Assembly (NCBI RefSeq): GCF_022829285.1
Contig: NZ_JAKSYI010000062.1
Coordinates: 1 to 64,000, forward strand
Reading direction: 5' to 3'
DNA length: 64,000 nt
From: Methylobacterium sp. J-078
Lineage (GTDB): Bacteria; Pseudomonadota; Alphaproteobacteria; Rhizobiales; Beijerinckiaceae
Within the stretch, counting starts at the first letter, position 1, and the number at the start of each line of letters is the position of its first letter. The notes beneath the pieces are model-generated. The model was not told where the DNA came from. It worked only from the letters and a program-made list of their open reading frames with translations, and did no database searches. Below are positions 31,156 to 39,690 of the stretch, one piece after another. Made by a program: the position numbers and the translations under genes.

Positions 31156-31233
31156 GGATTCGAACCCTCGATACCCCTTTCGGGGTATGCTCATTTAGCA
31201 AACGAGTGCCTTCAGCCGCTCGGCCACGTCTCC
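31142..31233 (-). tRNA. tRNA-Ser (anticodon GCT)
   Basis: Minus strand. The 7-bp acceptor stem GGAGACG/CGTCTCC, a D arm, an anticodon arm with loop TTTGCTAAA (anticodon GCT), the long variable arm of class II tRNAs (TACCCCGAAAGGGGTA) and the T arm GAGGG TTCGAAT CCCTC are all complete, with G73 and an encoded CCA. It reads AGC/AGU codons. Its 3' end is the integration target of element 2. Confidence 0.97.
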
Positions 31234-31243
31234 GCAGGCCGCC

Positions 31244-31272
31244 GATCTAGAATTTCGCGCCGGGCGGGTCAA
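31244..31272 (-). promoter_or_regulatory. Promoter of tRNA-Ser
   Basis: On the minus strand TTGACC (31267-31272) and TAGATC (31244-31249) are separated by exactly 17 bp and placed about 11 bp before the mature 5' end. This is a good housekeeping-type promoter for a tRNA gene. Confidence 0.65.
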
Positions 31273-31329
31273 GCGACGTTTCGCGGCATCCGGCAGAATG
31301 TCGGTTCGAGGCGCTGTGCTGGACCCGCA

Positions 31330-32919
31330 TCAGGCCTCGATGAGTCGCTTGCGCTGCACCTTGCCGTTGGGCGTGCGGGGCAGGGCATCGAGGAAGCGCA
31401 CGGCGCGCGGGCACTTGTAGGCGGCGAGCCGCTCGCGGCACCAGGCCATCAGGGCCTCGGCATCCACCGTCGCGCCGGGGGTGCGGACCACGAAGGCCGC
31501 GATGACCGTGAGGTCGGCGCGCACCGCGAGTTCCGTGACACCTACCTCGGCCACCTCCGGATGGCCGATGAGCACCCCCTCGACCTCGTTGGGCGAGACC
31601 CGGTAGCCGAGGGCGTTCATGAGGTCATCGTTGCGGCCGTGGAAGGTGAGGTAGCCGTCCGCGTCTAGGCTGGCGAGATCGCCACCAGCGAACCAGTCCC
31701 CCCGCATCACGGCGGCCTCCTCCTCCGGCCGGTTCCAGTAGCCGAGCATCAGCCCGGGCTCGCTGCGATGCACGGCCAACAGGCCGATCGCGTCGGCGGG
31801 CAACGGCTCAGGCGGCCCGTCGACGGGCAGGATCGCGACGCGGCGGCCAGGCTGCGGCTTGCCCGGGGAACCGGCACGGACCGGGACGGTCGGGCCGCTC
31901 GACACGTAGGTGGAGATCTCGCTCATGCCGAGCGCCTCGTAGAGGGGCTTGCCCGTGGCCGCCTGCCAGGCGGCCAGGAGTTCGGGCGACAGCGCCTCGC
32001 CCGCCGTCACGCCGTGGCGCAGGGCCCCGAGATCCTGGGCCGGCAGATCGCCGTATTTGAGGATCTGGCGGTAGAGGCTCGGCACGGCGGCAAACAGGGT
32101 CGCCCGGTGCCGGGCAATCAGGCTCGGCCAGAGCGCCGGGTCGCGCGGGCCGTCGTAGAGCACCGCGGTGGCGCCGCAAGCCCAGGGGTCAGTGATGCCG
32201 ACGCCGAGGGTGTAGGTCCAGTTCATGGTGCCGGCATGCAGCATCACGTCCGTCTCGGAGAGGCCGAGCCAGTGCGCGTGCATCGGGCGCCGCCCGCGAA
32301 TGGCACGGTGCGCGTGCAGCACGCCCTTGGGCCGGCTCGTCGTGCCGGAGGTGTAGACCAGCGTCGCCGGATCGTCGGCCCGCGTGTCGGCGTACGCGGC
32401 GATCGGAGGCCCCGCCTTCATGGCGGCGATGTCGGCCGGGCCGAGCTTCAGGCACGACCCGAGGCTCGCCGGGTCGACCGGGTTCGCGTCGCCGACCACA
32501 ACCGCGGCGGCGCCGGAATTCTCGAGGAGGAAGGCGGCCTCCGCCGGGGTCAGCTGGGGCGAGGAGGGCAGCGCGACGAGGCCGGCGGCGAGCGCCCCGA
32601 AATACACCAGGACGTAGTCCGCCTCGTTGCCCATGCGGATCATCACCCGCGCACCCTGCGGCAATCCAAGGTCGCGCAGGCCGGCCGCGATCCCCCGCAC
32701 CGCGCGATCGGCCTCACCGAAGGTCAGGGTCCGGACGTCCGAGCCGGCTCCCGCCATGACCAGCGCGACCTTGTCCGGGCGCAGGCGGGCATTTTCGGCC
32801 AGGCAGTGGCGCGCGCCGTTGAAGAGGTCCGGGGCGGTCGCGGTGTCGGGCGCTGGTGACAAGGTCTGGAGCTCCGTGGTCTCGACGACCCTACGGATGC
32901 GCAAACCGGGCCTCCGCAC
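31330..32919 (-). CDS. AMP-binding acyl-CoA synthetase (acyl/aryl-CoA ligase)
   Basis: 529 residues; GTG 32919 is used here, and a TTG near 32904 is an alternative. The AMP-binding P-loop is LVYTSGTTSRPKG, the A5 motif YEALGMSE, the hinge region WFAGGDLASLDADGYLTFHG with GRNDDLMNALGYRVSPNEVE, and the catalytic Lys near the end in PRTPNGKVQRKRL. It activates a carboxylic acid with ATP and joins it to CoA. The pattern resembles the benzoate/medium-chain ligase branch, but the substrate cannot be assigned. No pathway partners adjoin it. Confidence 0.88.
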   Translation of the reverse strand: MRRPGLRIRRVVETTELQTLSPAPDTATAPDLFNGARHCLAENARLRPDKVALVMAGAGSDVRTLTFGEADRAVRGIAAGLRDLGLPQGARVMIRMGNEADYVLVYFGALAAGLVALPSSPQLTPAEAAFLLENSGAAAVVVGDANPVDPASLGSCLKLGPADIAAMKAGPPIAAYADTRADDPATLVYTSGTTSRPKGVLHAHRAIRGRRPMHAHWLGLSETDVMLHAGTMNWTYTLGVGITDPWACGATAVLYDGPRDPALWPSLIARHRATLFAAVPSLYRQILKYGDLPAQDLGALRHGVTAGEALSPELLAAWQAATGKPLYEALGMSEISTYVSSGPTVPVRAGSPGKPQPGRRVAILPVDGPPEPLPADAIGLLAVHRSEPGLMLGYWNRPEEEAAVMRGDWFAGGDLASLDADGYLTFHGRNDDLMNALGYRVSPNEVEGVLIGHPEVAEVGVTELAVRADLTVIAAFVVRTPGATVDAEALMAWCRERLAAYKCPRAVRFLDALPRTPNGKVQRKRLIEA

Positions 32920-32935
32920 AAGTGCGAAGCGCCAC

Positions 32936-34339
32936 TCAGGCGGTGATCTCCCGGGCCGCCGTCAGCATCTCCTTCATCGCGTCCGACGCGGCCTGGTAGG
33001 CGGGCGTCCCGACCTCCCAGTTGCTGGCCTTGATCGCCTCGATCACCTTGCCAGCTTCCGCGAGCGCCCGGGCCTCCGCCGCGGCGAAGCGCGGGAAGGC
33101 CGGGTGGGACGCCGGCGCCGTGCCCGCGAGGCGCCCGGCGAGGCTGTCGCCGGGCCGGCCCGTCAGCGTGGCGACGGCGGCATCCGGCTGAGCGAGCCCG
33201 ACGAGGATGCGCGCGAGCTTGCGCTTCCAGGCGCCCACATCGGCGGGGAGCCGGACGAGGGGATAGAGGGACGACGGGTGCGCGGCCGTGTCGAGCACGC
33301 CCTGGCCGCTGGTTTCCGCCCGGACCAGGCGCGTGGTGATCTTCTCGATCTCCTCGTGGGTCTTGGCCGCCTTGGCGGCGATGCTCTGCACGCTGTCGGA
33401 AATCTCGCCGGTGGCGGCGCGCTGTTGGCTCAGCATCTGCGAGATCGCCTGATTCATGTCGCTCGCCTGCGCGATGCGTCCGTTGGCGTCGGCGATGCGC
33501 TGCTCGAGATGATCGACGATGGCGCGGCCCGAACTGATGGCCCCCCGGCTCTCGCCGACGGCGTTCGAGATGGTGACCATCTCGGTGGTGAGAGTGCTGA
33601 GCAGGCCGCGGATCTCGCCGGTCGACTTGGCGGTCTGGGCCGAGAGCGCCTTGACCTCGGCGGCAACGACCGCGAAGCCCCGGCCCGCCTCGCCGGCCCG
33701 CGCCGCCTCGATGGTGGCGTTGAGCGCCAGCAGGTTGGTCTGCGCCGAGATCGCCGCGATGGCGGTGGCCATCACCTCGATCTGGGCGATGGCGTGCTCC
33801 AGCACGGTGACCCGCTCCACGATCTGGCCCGTGCGGGCATCGATCTCGTGCATGGCGGCGCGTGCCTGCTGCGCGTCGCCGATGCAGGCCTGCATCGCCG
33901 AAAGGGCGTCCTGCGCCACGGTGACGACCGTGTCGGAAGTTTGCGCCACCTCGGCCACGGAGGCGGCCATCTCCTCCGTGGCCCCCGCGATGGTCTGGGT
34001 GGCGCGTGCGACCTCACCCACGTCGTAGGTCATCCACCCGGTGTTGGTGGCAGCCTCCGAGGCTTCCCGCGCCAGGGCGGCGGTGCTGCCGAGGCTGTGC
34101 AGAAGGGCCCTGTCCCGACCGGCCCAGAGGCTCTCGAGTGCGCCCCGCAGCGGCCCTTCGGGTAGATCGACCGCCGGAATGTCCGGGTTAGCGAGCAGGC
34201 TTTCTACGGCCTTGATCAGCCGCCCCTCCTCGGTATCGGCGACGGGCTCCGATGCGGCGGCAGCGGGGATCTGCTTCCGGTCAGAACGTGCGAACGAAAA
34301 TCCGAGCATCGAAGGCCAATCCAGGTGGTGTTTCGCCAA
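32936..34339 (-). CDS. Soluble methyl-accepting chemotaxis-type receptor
   Basis: 467 residues. There is no membrane segment, so the receptor is cytoplasmic. The signalling hairpin tip is [20 protein letters not shown] followed by [17 protein letters not shown], with long helical Ala-rich methylation regions on both sides. No PAS or haem domain is obvious in the short N-terminal 130 residues; the C-terminal 120 residues after the coiled coil ([20 protein letters not shown]) are a small extra module. It would relay an internal signal to CheA. The gene lies alone. Confidence 0.88.
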   Translation of the reverse strand: MAKHHLDWPSMLGFSFARSDRKQIPAAAASEPVADTEEGRLIKAVESLLANPDIPAVDLPEGPLRGALESLWAGRDRALLHSLGSTAALAREASEAATNTGWMTYDVGEVARATQTIAGATEEMAASVAEVAQTSDTVVTVAQDALSAMQACIGDAQQARAAMHEIDARTGQIVERVTVLEHAIAQIEVMATAIAAISAQTNLLALNATIEAARAGEAGRGFAVVAAEVKALSAQTAKSTGEIRGLLSTLTTEMVTISNAVGESRGAISSGRAIVDHLEQRIADANGRIAQASDMNQAISQMLSQQRAATGEISDSVQSIAAKAAKTHEEIEKITTRLVRAETSGQGVLDTAAHPSSLYPLVRLPADVGAWKRKLARILVGLAQPDAAVATLTGRPGDSLAGRLAGTAPASHPAFPRFAAAEARALAEAGKVIEAIKASNWEVGTPAYQAASDAMKEMLTAAREITA

Positions 34340-34722
34340 GCCTTAGCGACACACTATTAAGGCCCCCTTATCAGCACCGGCCTGCAGCCCTGAAGGCTCT
34401 GACGCTCGGAGGGACAGATTTCGCCGCGTCCCCATAATTTGCACCGCAACAACATCGTCGACTCTCGCAGACCCTGAACGTCGTGATGCTGATGTTCCAC
34501 GGCTCACAATCGAGGATTGCCTATTTTCGGGCCCACACGAAATCATACGCGGACGGACATCGTGGACACCGCAACCTGCGACCGCCGAACGAAGGTGGCC
34601 GCGCGGCAGAGCCGATCGGGCGGTCCGACCGGGAACACGCCCGGATCGCGTTCCGCTCCTCCCGATTCACCCTCGGCTCGACGCCTCGGTCCTGCGTCCT
34701 TCAGCGGGGATGCGAGGCGCGT
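34340..34722. other. 383-bp intergenic region
   Basis: Lies between two leftward genes, downstream of the histidine kinase and upstream of the receptor. It becomes AT-richer around 34430-34560. Short open frames are not convincing. It should hold the receptor promoter; I found no clear terminator hairpin or repeat. Confidence 0.35.
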
Positions 34723-36948
34723 TCAAGCCGAGCGCGAGAGCAGCATCTCGCGGGGCCCGATCAGGCCGGCCTTGCGCTCGATCAGGGTCGGTGGTGGGAC
34801 CGGTGCCTCGATGGTGCAGATCACGCCGGTTGCGGCGAAGACGAGCCGGACCTCGCCGTCGAGCTCGCGGGCGAGGCTGCGCTCGATCAGCCGGGAGCCG
34901 AAACCCGTCCGCGTCGGCGGCGCCACGGGTGGGCCACCCTGCTCGCTCCAGCGCAGGTTCAGGCGGGTCTCGGCCTCGCGATCCACCGTCCAGGCGATGG
35001 TGACGGTCCCGCCTTCCTGAGAGAGGGCCCCGTACTTCACCGCGTTGGTGCCGAGTTCGTGCAGCGCCATCGCGATGGAGAGGGCGAGGCGGGGAGGCAG
35101 GCGAAGGGCCGGGCCCGAGACGTGGAAGCGCGAGCGTTGCCCCTCCGCCGCGTCGAGGGGGGCGATGGCATCCGCCACGACATTGCTGAGTTCGGCCCCG
35201 TCCCAACTCTCCCGCGTCAGCACGTTGTGCACCCGCGCGAGCGCCAGGAGCCGCGCCTCGAACGCGCCGCGGGCGGCGCTGGCCTCGGCACCCTCGAGGC
35301 GGCGGAGGGACTGCCCGGCGATGGACTGCACCGTCGCGAGCGTGTTCTTCACCCGGTGGTTGAGCTCGTGGATGAGAAGCTGCTGATGCTCGGCGGCGCG
35401 CTTGGCATCGGTGATGTCGACGTTGCAGCCCGTATAGCCGAGGAAGTTGCCGGTATCGTCAGTGCGCGGCACGCCCTCGCAGCGGAGCCAGCGCACGATG
35501 CCGTTCCGGTCGATCACGCGCACGTCCGCCTGGAAGGGGACCCGGTTCTCGAAGGCATTGCCGAACAGCGTCGAGAAGATCTCGTAATCTTCGGGGAAGA
35601 TGATCCGCCGCCAATCGTCACCGGTTATCTGCGCGGCGGTGGAGAGGCCGAACATGTGATCGAAATGCATGTTGGCGAAGCTGATCTGCGCGGTCTCGTC
35701 CGTCATCCAGATGAGGGCCGGCGCGGAATCGGCCATGTGGCGGAAGCGGGCCTCGCTCTCCCGCAGGGCACTCAAGCCCCGCTCGGTCTCGGCGAGCGCC
35801 CGATCGCGCTCGTCGCTGCGGGTGCGCAGGCGCAGGGAGGCCTCGGCCAGAACGTCGCCCAGGCGCCGGATCTCGTGGATCGGCGAGGTGATGCGCGGGA
35901 TCACCTCGCCGCGCGCCAGGGCCGGCCCCGTGGCCGCGAGGCGCCGCAGCGGACGGGAAACGCGGGACCACAGGTGGACGGCGAGGATCGACGAGGTCGC
36001 CAGGACCAGCAGCCCGAAGCCGCAGAAGGCCCAGATCCAGTTGCGCAGGCGCGCCTCGACCAGGGCCTGGGGAATGACCGCGGCCGCCGTCCAGCCCGTG
36101 AGGCGGGAGCGGGCCTCCACCACCGTGACGGGCTTCGACTGCCGGTCCTTGCCCTCCCAGACGCCGGGCGTCGCGGTCTGGTGCTGGCGCAGGGTGGCGA
36201 GGCGAGGCGTGCCGATGATGGAATCGAGCGTCGGCACGCGGGCCAGGACGAGCCCTTCCCGGTCGGACAGCCCCGTGGTCCAGCCCGCGATTGCCTCGCG
36301 GCCGACCAGGCCCTCGAGGCGCGAGATCGGAACGGTGAAGCTGAGGATGTGAGTGACGCTGCCGTCGCTGAGCACGGGCACGGCCACCGCGTAGGTGGCG
36401 TCCCCGGGCTGCATCCCCTTGATGAAGCCCGACACCATCGCGCGCTGCGTCCCCGTCGCCAGTTCACGGTCGAACGGCAGCGCGCTGCGCGGCAGGGGGG
36501 CGGCGCGCGGGACGGCGGTGTTCACCACCTGCTGCCCGTCGGGCCGGCGCAGGAGGAGGTCGAGGCCGATGGCGTCGCGCACGAGGCGGGCCTGAGCGTC
36601 GAAGTTCTCGAACTCGTTGTCCTTCAGGCGCGGGGAGGTCGCCAGCGTCTGCAGCACCGAGACGAGGCCGGCGGTGTCGCGGTCCACCGAAAGGGCGATG
36701 CCCCGAACGGTCTCGCGGGAATCCTGCTCGAAGCGGGCCCGCTCCGTGCCGGCGTAGCGCACGAGGAGGATGGCGGTGAAGATGAGCCCCGGCCCGATCA
36801 GGGCGATCACGAGGGCGACGAGGTAGACCTGCGTCGAGAATCCGCGCTGGCGGATGCGCGCCAGGGCGCGCATCAGTGGGGCGTGGCGCCACCACCAGCG
36901 CCAGCCCACCGTCTCGTCCGCCCTGTCGTTCCGCACGGGATCGCTCAT
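34723..36948 (-). CDS. HWE-family sensor histidine kinase with extracellular sensor and PAS domain
   Basis: 741 residues. A first membrane helix (VYLVALVIALIGPGLIFTAI, about 41-60), a large periplasmic region of about 240 residues (dCache-like), a second helix near 310-330 (FGLLVLATSSILAVHLW), a HAMP-like linker, a PAS domain (RHMADSAPALIWMTDETAQI to GYTGCNVDITDAKRA), then the HWE kinase: H-box IHELNHRVKNTLATVQS, N-box ALHELGTNAVKYGAL and G-box GFGSRLIERSLARE. It phosphorylates a response regulator that is not encoded nearby. HWE kinases are typical of Alphaproteobacteria. The start overlaps the Rdx gene stop by 4 bp. Confidence 0.92.
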   Translation of the reverse strand: MSDPVRNDRADETVGWRWWWRHAPLMRALARIRQRGFSTQVYLVALVIALIGPGLIFTAILLVRYAGTERARFEQDSRETVRGIALSVDRDTAGLVSVLQTLATSPRLKDNEFENFDAQARLVRDAIGLDLLLRRPDGQQVVNTAVPRAAPLPRSALPFDRELATGTQRAMVSGFIKGMQPGDATYAVAVPVLSDGSVTHILSFTVPISRLEGLVGREAIAGWTTGLSDREGLVLARVPTLDSIIGTPRLATLRQHQTATPGVWEGKDRQSKPVTVVEARSRLTGWTAAAVIPQALVEARLRNWIWAFCGFGLLVLATSSILAVHLWSRVSRPLRRLAATGPALARGEVIPRITSPIHEIRRLGDVLAEASLRLRTRSDERDRALAETERGLSALRESEARFRHMADSAPALIWMTDETAQISFANMHFDHMFGLSTAAQITGDDWRRIIFPEDYEIFSTLFGNAFENRVPFQADVRVIDRNGIVRWLRCEGVPRTDDTGNFLGYTGCNVDITDAKRAAEHQQLLIHELNHRVKNTLATVQSIAGQSLRRLEGAEASAARGAFEARLLALARVHNVLTRESWDGAELSNVVADAIAPLDAAEGQRSRFHVSGPALRLPPRLALSIAMALHELGTNAVKYGALSQEGGTVTIAWTVDREAETRLNLRWSEQGGPPVAPPTRTGFGSRLIERSLARELDGEVRLVFAATGVICTIEAPVPPPTLIERKAGLIGPREMLLSRSA

Positions 36949-37247
36949 GGCCGGTCGATATGACCGAGGTCGCGCTCCGGGGCGAGGCGGTCACGCACCC
37001 GCTGCTTCAGGGTCTTCACGTCCGGAAAGCCGCCGTCCCGGCTGCGGTCCCAGATCGTGTCGGGCCCGCACAGGATCACGAAGACGCCCCCGCTGCCCGG
37101 GACCAGCGCGACTTCTCCGAGTTCCTCCCGGAAGGTCGAGAGGAGTTCCTGCGCCATCCAGCCGGCGCGCAGGAGCCACTGGCACTGCGTGCAGTAGGTG
37201 ATGGAAACCCGTGGCTTTCCGGGCGATGGGCGGGCGTTCTCGACCAT
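36945..37247 (-). CDS. SelT/SelW/SelH-type Rdx selenoprotein homologue (Cys form)
   Basis: 100 residues from ATG 37247. After a short N-terminus the strand VSITYCTQCQWLLRAGWMAQ carries the CxxC redox motif at the position where some family members have selenocysteine. The rest (LLSTFREELGEVALVPGSGG and VFVILCGPDTIWDR) completes the thioredoxin-like Rdx fold. The family probably takes part in thiol redox balance; no precise reaction is known. Its stop overlaps the start of the sensor kinase, so the two are translated together. Confidence 0.87.
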   Translation of the reverse strand: MVENARPSPGKPRVSITYCTQCQWLLRAGWMAQELLSTFREELGEVALVPGSGGVFVILCGPDTIWDRSRDGGFPDVKTLKQRVRDRLAPERDLGHIDRP

Positions 37248-37463
37248 GGCGGGTAAAGCGACCGATCCCCTTCGGGTTGTCAACCATGCCGCGCCCCGTA
37301 TTCGCGGCGCGTCCTTCCCGGATGTGCGGGCCGGGACGGATAACCCGTGAAAGTCGAGCTTCGGACCGGCACCTTTCCGCACGGCCAGGGTTGCCTATCT
37401 GTCGCAGGGGCCGGCCGGACCGCCGGAGCCGCGCGGACGAAGACGTTTCGGGGAGTGTCGATC

Positions 37464-38102
37464 ATGCGTTCAGGTGCCGCCATCGCCGAAGGCCCCGCCG
37501 GGCGGGTCTGGTTCGGACGCGCCCGGGCCGTGGTGGCCGCGGTCCTTCTCGCCACTTCGCTCAGCGCCTGCGGCGCGATCAACCGGGTGCCGACCCTGGA
37601 GGAGCAGGCGAAATCCGCCTGGAGCGAGGTGCAGAACCAGTACCAGCGCAGGGCCGACCTCATCCCGAACCTCGTCGAGACGGTGAAGGGTTACGCTCAG
37701 CAGGAGAAGGACGTGCTGGTCGGCGTGACGGAAGCCCGCGCGAAGGCCTCGAGCGTCAAGGTCGATGCCTCGACGGTGAGCGACCCGCAGAAGTTCAAGG
37801 AATTCCAGGACGCGCAGAATCAGCTCTCGGGCGCCCTCGGACGGCTCCTCGTCACCGTGGAGCGCTATCCAGACCTCAAGTCGAACCAGAACTTCCTGGC
37901 CCTGCAATCGCAGCTGGAGGGAACCGAGAACCGGATCGCCGTGGCGCGGCGCGACTACATCGGCGCCGTGCAGGCCTACAACACCGAGGTCCGCACCATC
38001 CCGGGCCGCTGGATCGCCGCGTGGTTCTACCCCGAGGCGAAACCCATGGAGACCTTCACGGCGACGCCCAATTCCGAGCGCCCGCCGAACGTGAAGTTCT
38101 AG
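37464..38102 (+). CDS. lemA: LemA family lipoprotein
   Basis: 212 residues from ATG 37464. The signal peptide ends in a lipobox, SLSACG, with Cys36, so it is probably a lipoprotein. The family signature follows: LEEQAKSAWSEVQNQYQRRA and DLIPNLVETVKGYAQQEKDV, then a long helical bundle and the C-terminal IPGRWIAAWFYPEAKPMETF. LemA proteins form anti-parallel helices at the membrane and are usually encoded with TPM-domain proteins, as here (gap of 6 bp). The exact role is unknown. Confidence 0.93.
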   Translation: MRSGAAIAEGPAGRVWFGRARAVVAAVLLATSLSACGAINRVPTLEEQAKSAWSEVQNQYQRRADLIPNLVETVKGYAQQEKDVLVGVTEARAKASSVKVDASTVSDPQKFKEFQDAQNQLSGALGRLLVTVERYPDLKSNQNFLALQSQLEGTENRIAVARRDYIGAVQAYNTEVRTIPGRWIAAWFYPEAKPMETFTATPNSERPPNVKF

Positions 38103-38108
38103 ACCATC

Positions 38109-38912
38109 ATGCGCAGTCCCGGCGCGGCGGCACGTTGCGACGCCATCGCCCGTCTCGGTCTCCTCGTCGCGCTGCTCCTCGGCCCGATCCTCGGGGCCGT
38201 GGCGGCCCACGCCGCCGAGCCCACCTTCCCGCCGCTCTCGGGTCGCATCGTCGATGCGGCCGGCCTCCTGGCGCCGGAGGCCAAGGTGAGCCTCGAGGCG
38301 AAGCTGAAGGCCTACGAGGACAAGACCTCGGACCAGATCGTGGTCGCCACGATCCCAAGCCTGCAGGACCGCACGGTGGAGGATTACGCCAACCGGCTGT
38401 TCCGGGCCTGGAAGCTCGGTCAGGCCAAGACCAACAACGGTGCCCTGCTGCTCGTGGCACCCAACGAGCGCAAGGTCCGGATCGAGGTCGGCTACGGCCT
38501 CGAGGGCGCCCTGACCGACGCCCTGTCCAAGGTCATCATCACCACGGCGATCGCCCCCCGCTTCAAGACCGGGGATTATGCCGGCGGTATCAACGCGGGC
38601 GTCGACGCGATGCTCTCGATCCTCTCCGGCGACGCGGAGGAATGGCACCGCAAGGCGGAGGTGCGCCGGGACGAGGCCGATCCCGGTCAGGTCGTCCTGT
38701 TCGTGATCCTGTTCCTCGTGATCCTCGTCGTGGTCTACCGGATGAACCGCGGCGGGCGCCGGCGCGGCGGCTTCGTCGTCCTCCCGGGCCCGTCCTCGGG
38801 CGGCTGGAGCGGCGGTGTCTCGGGCGGGTTCGACGGGGGCGGTTTCTCGGGCAGCGGATTTACGGGCGGCGGCGGCTCGTCCGGCGGGGGAGGGGCGTCG
38901 GGTGACTGGTGA
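38109..38912 (+). CDS. TPM-domain (YgcG-type) membrane protein with glycine-rich tail
   Basis: 267 residues. A signal peptide (LLVALLLGPILGAVAAHAAE) is followed by the TPM domain: PPLSGRIVDAAGLLAPEAKV, then KTSDQIVVATIPSLQDRTVE, LGQAKTNNGALLLVAPNERK and RIEVGYGLEGALTDA. One transmembrane helix lies near 200 (VVLFVILFLVILVVVYRM), then an extremely Gly/Ser-rich cytoplasmic tail (starting around GGWSGGVSGGFDGGG). TPM domains share a fold with a photosystem II repair factor (Psb32/TLP18.3). It forms an operon with lemA and the following gene, with an 11-bp overlap. Confidence 0.9.
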   Translation: MRSPGAAARCDAIARLGLLVALLLGPILGAVAAHAAEPTFPPLSGRIVDAAGLLAPEAKVSLEAKLKAYEDKTSDQIVVATIPSLQDRTVEDYANRLFRAWKLGQAKTNNGALLLVAPNERKVRIEVGYGLEGALTDALSKVIITTAIAPRFKTGDYAGGINAGVDAMLSILSGDAEEWHRKAEVRRDEADPGQVVLFVILFLVILVVVYRMNRGGRRRGGFVVLPGPSSGGWSGGVSGGFDGGGFSGSGFTGGGGSSGGGGASGDW

Positions 38913-39534
38913 AACGCGCGAACTCCTGAGCCGCGAGGCGCGCGAGCGCGTCGCCGAGGCGATCCGGCGGGCCGAGGTCGGCACGGCGGGGGAAATCGTG
39001 GTCCTGGTCTCGGCCCGGGCGGGCCTCTACCGATCGGCACCGTTGCTCCTCGCCCTGGCCTGCGGACTCGTTGCGCCCTGGCCGCTGATCCTCCTGACGC
39101 CGTGGAGTGCCGCCACGATCGCCCTGGCGCAGGCCGGCCTCGTGCTGATCGCGATCCTCGCCTCCTGCCATCCGCGGGCTCGGCTCGCCCTGGTGCCGCG
39201 CGCGATCCGCAGGGCCCGGGCCCACGAGGCGGCCCGGCGCGAATTCTGCGCCCGCGGCCTGACCCAAACCCCCGGCCGCACCGGCGTCCTCATCTATCTC
39301 GCCCGCGCGGAAGGGCATGCGGAGATCGTCGCCGATCGGGGGGTGGCGGCGCGCGTCCCGGCCGAGGCCTGGGCGGGGGCGATCGATCCGCTCCTCGCCG
39401 CCCTGCGCCGAGGCGAGGCCGAGCGCGGGTTGATCGCGGCGGTCGACGCGGTCGGAACGATCCTGGCGCGCGCGCTGCCGGCGGAAGCAGCGCCGGTCGA
39501 CGCGCTCTCGAACCGGGTCATTCTCATCGGTTGA
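38902..39534 (+). CDS. Second TPM-domain membrane protein
   Basis: 210 residues from GTG 38902, which overlaps the previous gene by 11 bp. N-terminal TPM-type part (LSREARERVAEAIRRAEVGT and AGEIVVLVSARAGLY), two hydrophobic segments (LLALACGLVAPWPLILLTPW and TIALAQAGLVLIAILASCH), then the second TPM half (TGVLIYLARAEGHAEIVADR). In the YgcG-like lemA clusters, such a soluble-side partner is typical. The three genes 37464-39534 form one operon. Confidence 0.85.
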   Translation: MTGETRELLSREARERVAEAIRRAEVGTAGEIVVLVSARAGLYRSAPLLLALACGLVAPWPLILLTPWSAATIALAQAGLVLIAILASCHPRARLALVPRAIRRARAHEAARREFCARGLTQTPGRTGVLIYLARAEGHAEIVADRGVAARVPAEAWAGAIDPLLAALRRGEAERGLIAAVDAVGTILARALPAEAAPVDALSNRVILIG

Positions 39535-39690
39535 AGGGGGCGCTCGGGCGCAACCGCGCGATGCGAGACCACAACGTTGCGTTCAAACGCCGGGTTTTGA
39601 AACCTGCCTCCCCTGGCTCTTCTCAACGTTTCACGCCAGAAAGACCCTTGACGATCTGCCACGAAGGACAGGTCGCTGGAGCGAGACGTC

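Noticed and set aside
31006..31194. N-terminal extension of the element 2 integrase
   Set aside because: The extra 63 codons read through the tRNA-Ser 3' end and give no integrase-like sequence; the arm-binding domain starts at 31005.
36945..37382. Longer 145-residue form of the Rdx protein
   Set aside because: The first 45 codons have no conserved pattern; the ATG at 37247 gives a family-sized protein.
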